From: Paenibacillus xylanexedens
Lineage (GTDB): Bacteria > Bacillota > Bacilli > Paenibacillales > Paenibacillaceae
Assembly (NCBI RefSeq): GCF_017874615.1
Contig: NZ_JAGIKV010000007.1
Location: 186,001 to 250,000, forward strand
DNA length: 64,000 nt
Direction of reading: 5' to 3'
The position numbers and the translations under genes are program-made. Under the pieces are notes generated by a model. The model saw only the letters and a list, made by a program, of their open reading frames with translations, was not told the origin of the DNA and did not search any database. This document shows, piece by piece, positions 61,899 to 64,000 of this stretch (positions are counted from its first letter, which is position 1; each line of letters opens with the position of its first letter).

Positions 61899-64000
61899 AT
61901 GAAAAAGCTTGGTGCGAGTCTCCTATTTGTAATATTGGTATGCGCTGTTCTTTCCTCGGCGGCCTTGGCAAAACAACCTTATTCATCCTATTGGCTGCCT
62001 GAACAATTGCTTAACTGGAATCCAGCTTCCGACCCGGATGCGGCCTTCAACCGGAGCACCATTCCGCTCCAGAGCCGATTCACGGGAGAGGCAGTTAACC
62101 CGAACGCAACGAAAGATCCCAAAGTCATGGCCTTGTCTGCGTTGAATAAGGGAACCAGCGGTGTTCCATCACAGGGCTCGGATACATTTTTCGCAAATAC
62201 GTTCTCTTACTGGCAGTATGTCGACAAGCTCGTATATTGGGGTGGCTCGGCGGGAGAAGGTATTATTGTGCCACCAAGCGCCGACACGATTGATGCGGCA
62301 CACCGGAACGGAGTGCCCATCATGGGCACAGTGTTCTTTCCGCCATCCGTATACGGTGGCAAATATGAGTGGGTGAAGCAAATGCTTCAGCAGAACAGCG
62401 ACGGCTCCTTCCCGGCTGCGGATAAACTGATTGAGGTAGCGGAGTACTACGGTTTTGACGGCTGGTTTATCAACCAGGAGACTGAAGGTGGAACAGCCAC
62501 TGATGCACAGTTAATGAAGGCATTCCTCCGTTATCTTCAGGATCATAAGCCCGCGGGTATGGAGATCATCTGGTATGATTCCATGACAAAGGAAGGCAAT
62601 ATTTCATGGCAGAATGCGCTGACGGACCGGAACGCGATGTTCCTGCAGGATAACGGGAGCAAGGTATCAGACAGCATGTTCCTGAATTTCTGGTGGAATG
62701 ATCTTGGCAGTTCTGCGGCCAAATCCAAGAGTCTGGGCAGATCACCATTTGACCTGTTCGCAGGTATTGATGTGGAAGCGAAAGGATACGATACCAGTCT
62801 GAAATGGAATTTGCTGTTTCCTGAGGGGAAACCGGCTGTGACTTCCCTCGGCATTTACCGGCCGGATTGGTCGTTCAACAGCGCGGACAGCATGACCGAT
62901 TTCTTTGCCCGTGAAAATAAATTCTGGGTAGGGCAGAACGGCAACCCGGCCAATACGGCGACAAGCCAGGCCTGGAAAGGGATTGCGAACAATGTGATTG
63001 AATCATCGCCGGTGGACCAACTGCCATTCACGACCAACTTCAACACGGGTAGTGGCGAGAAATTCTATGTGGATGGCACACAAGTGCGGGAGACTGGATG
63101 GAATAATCGAAGTTTGCAGGACGTACTTCCGACATGGCGCTGGTTAGCAGAAAGTAAAGGCACGGCGCTCAAGCCTTCTCTCGATTGGTCGGATGCCTAT
63201 TATGGTGGCAGTTCCCTGAAGGTAGCGGGTACGCTAAGTTCGGCAAATGCCACCCATCTGAAGCTGTATCAAACCGATCTGAAGATTGAGCCAGCTACCA
63301 AGCTGTCGATCACGTACAAGACACAGAGCAAGCCGGGTATGAAGGTTGGCCTTGCTTTTGCAGACCAGCCGGACCAGTTCGTCTTTCTGGATGTGAAGAA
63401 CGAGAAGGCAACCGACTGGACGACAGACGTGATCAATCTGACGCCTTACCAAGGAAAGCAGATTGCGGCATTGTCTTTGTATTTTGACAGTACAGAAACC
63501 GTATCGGATTATAACATCCATATTGGGCAGTTATCTATCCACAAGAACAGTGATCCATCGAACCCTCTTGAGGCCGTTCAAGCATTGAATGTCACCCAAT
63601 CCGACTTCCGCGGCGGTATTTACGGTGATGCAAGGTTGCAATGGAACGCGTTGAACGAGGAAGTTCAACAATATGAGATTTACCGTGTACTGCCCGACGG
63701 CAAAGAGACTTGGGTGGGTGCGACAGCCAATAACGTGTTCTATGTGCCTGAGATGAAGAGAATCAACGCGGAACAGGCGACTGTACTGAAAGTCGTGGCA
63801 GTGAATGCGAAGTATGAGCGCGGCCAGTCTACCAGCGTGACCATCCAGTGGCCAGCGTATCCGAAGCCGGAAGCAGGATTCAAGGCCGATGCAACACTTG
63901 TCACACCGGGTCAGCAAGTGCATTTCATTGATCTTTCTTCCGAGGTGACGGAAGGCTGGTCGTGGACTTTTGATAATGGCAGTCCGGCTGTCAGCACGGA
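61899..64000 (+). CDS. GH85 endo-beta-N-acetylglucosaminidase, secreted, truncated by the window end
   Basis: Open from the ATG at 61899 (GGAGGG 6 bases upstream) to the last base, 700 codons. A Sec signal peptide ends near SSAALA. The catalytic domain has FDGWFINQETEGG: Asn192 and Glu194 fit the Asn/Glu pair of GH85 enzymes such as Endo-A, where Asn holds the oxazoline intermediate and Glu is the acid/base. After ~500 residues come a carbohydrate-binding-like beta domain, a fibronectin-type region (around LQWNALNEEVQQYEIYR) and the start of a PKD-like domain (GQQVHFIDLS). It should cut the chitobiose core of N-glycans outside the cell, feeding the importer and the GH38 mannosidase. The 3' end is missing. 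Confidence 0.9.
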   Translation, partial: MKKLGASLLFVILVCAVLSSAALAKQPYSSYWLPEQLLNWNPASDPDAAFNRSTIPLQSRFTGEAVNPNATKDPKVMALSALNKGTSGVPSQGSDTFFANTFSYWQYVDKLVYWGGSAGEGIIVPPSADTIDAAHRNGVPIMGTVFFPPSVYGGKYEWVKQMLQQNSDGSFPAADKLIEVAEYYGFDGWFINQETEGGTATDAQLMKAFLRYLQDHKPAGMEIIWYDSMTKEGNISWQNALTDRNAMFLQDNGSKVSDSMFLNFWWNDLGSSAAKSKSLGRSPFDLFAGIDVEAKGYDTSLKWNLLFPEGKPAVTSLGIYRPDWSFNSADSMTDFFARENKFWVGQNGNPANTATSQAWKGIANNVIESSPVDQLPFTTNFNTGSGEKFYVDGTQVRETGWNNRSLQDVLPTWRWLAESKGTALKPSLDWSDAYYGGSSLKVAGTLSSANATHLKLYQTDLKIEPATKLSITYKTQSKPGMKVGLAFADQPDQFVFLDVKNEKATDWTTDVINLTPYQGKQIAALSLYFDSTETVSDYNIHIGQLSIHKNSDPSNPLEAVQALNVTQSDFRGGIYGDARLQWNALNEEVQQYEIYRVLPDGKETWVGATANNVFYVPEMKRINAEQATVLKVVAVNAKYERGQSTSVTIQWPAYPKPEAGFKADATLVTPGQQVHFIDLSSEVTEGWSWTFDNGSPAVST

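Noticed and set aside
1..64000. tRNA or rRNA genes, CRISPR arrays, insertion sequences, attachment sites, replication origin
   Set aside because: None seen by reading: no cloverleaf-type GTTCRA-containing segments outside genes, no regularly spaced direct repeats, no transposase-like protein on either strand.

Overview
The window looks like a chromosomal segment of a Bacillota bacterium, most probably a Paenibacillus. The signs are strong AGGAGG-type ribosome binding sites, frequent TTG/GTG starts, a YesM/YesN two-component pair beside an LplA/B/C-type sugar importer, and moderate GC content. The genus is an inference from style and gene content, not a database match.

Layout. (i) 1-244: the last 80 codons of a ROK-family sugar kinase. 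(ii) 490-984: a GNAT acetyltransferase with its own promoter. (iii) about 1.2-50.8 kb: one plus-strand biosynthetic gene cluster for a hybrid trans-AT polyketide/nonribosomal peptide. (iv) 50.9-51.1 kb: a frameshifted remnant of a flavin-dependent monooxygenase. (v) 51.3-64 kb: a glycan-utilisation locus with a GH38 alpha-mannosidase (minus strand), YesM/YesN-type sensor and regulator, two sugar permeases, a binding lipoprotein and a GH85 endo-beta-N-acetylglucosaminidase that runs off the window.

The cluster, in gene order: stand-alone ACP and acyl-CoA dehydrogenase; APH-fold kinase; AraC regulator; type II thioesterase; then the assembly line. The line is acyl-AMP ligase-ACP / KS-KR-ACP / KS-KR-ACP-Cy-A(Cys)-PCP-Cy-A(Cys, with an oxidase inserted)-PCP / (KS-KR-ACP)x2 / (KS-KR-ACP)x2-C. 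After it come a 3-hydroxyacyl-CoA dehydrogenase, a second ACP, an FkbH-like glyceryl-ACP synthase and one discrete acyltransferase (the three catalytic or binding residues of FabD at identical positions). The cluster ends with a two-gene ABC-2 exporter, an A(Gly)-PCP protein fused to a BtrH-like acyltransferase domain, and a small BtrH-like paralogue without the cysteine. All six PKS modules lack an AT and carry only a KR, so a polyhydroxylated chain interrupted by a thiazoline/thiazole pair is predicted. The dehydrogenases, ACPs and FkbH protein are the set that makes hydroxymalonyl-ACP in the zwittermicin pathway, so some extender units may add vicinal hydroxyls.

The assembly line has no cis thioesterase. 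It ends in a condensation domain, and the glycyl-PCP/BtrH protein is the plausible release or tailoring partner. Truncated condensation C-lobes recur at three protein termini and alternate with helical docking tails. This gives an internal code consistent with gene order being chain order. I do not recognise the product. The A-PCP-BtrH fusion with its cysteine-less partner is the best candidate for undescribed biology.
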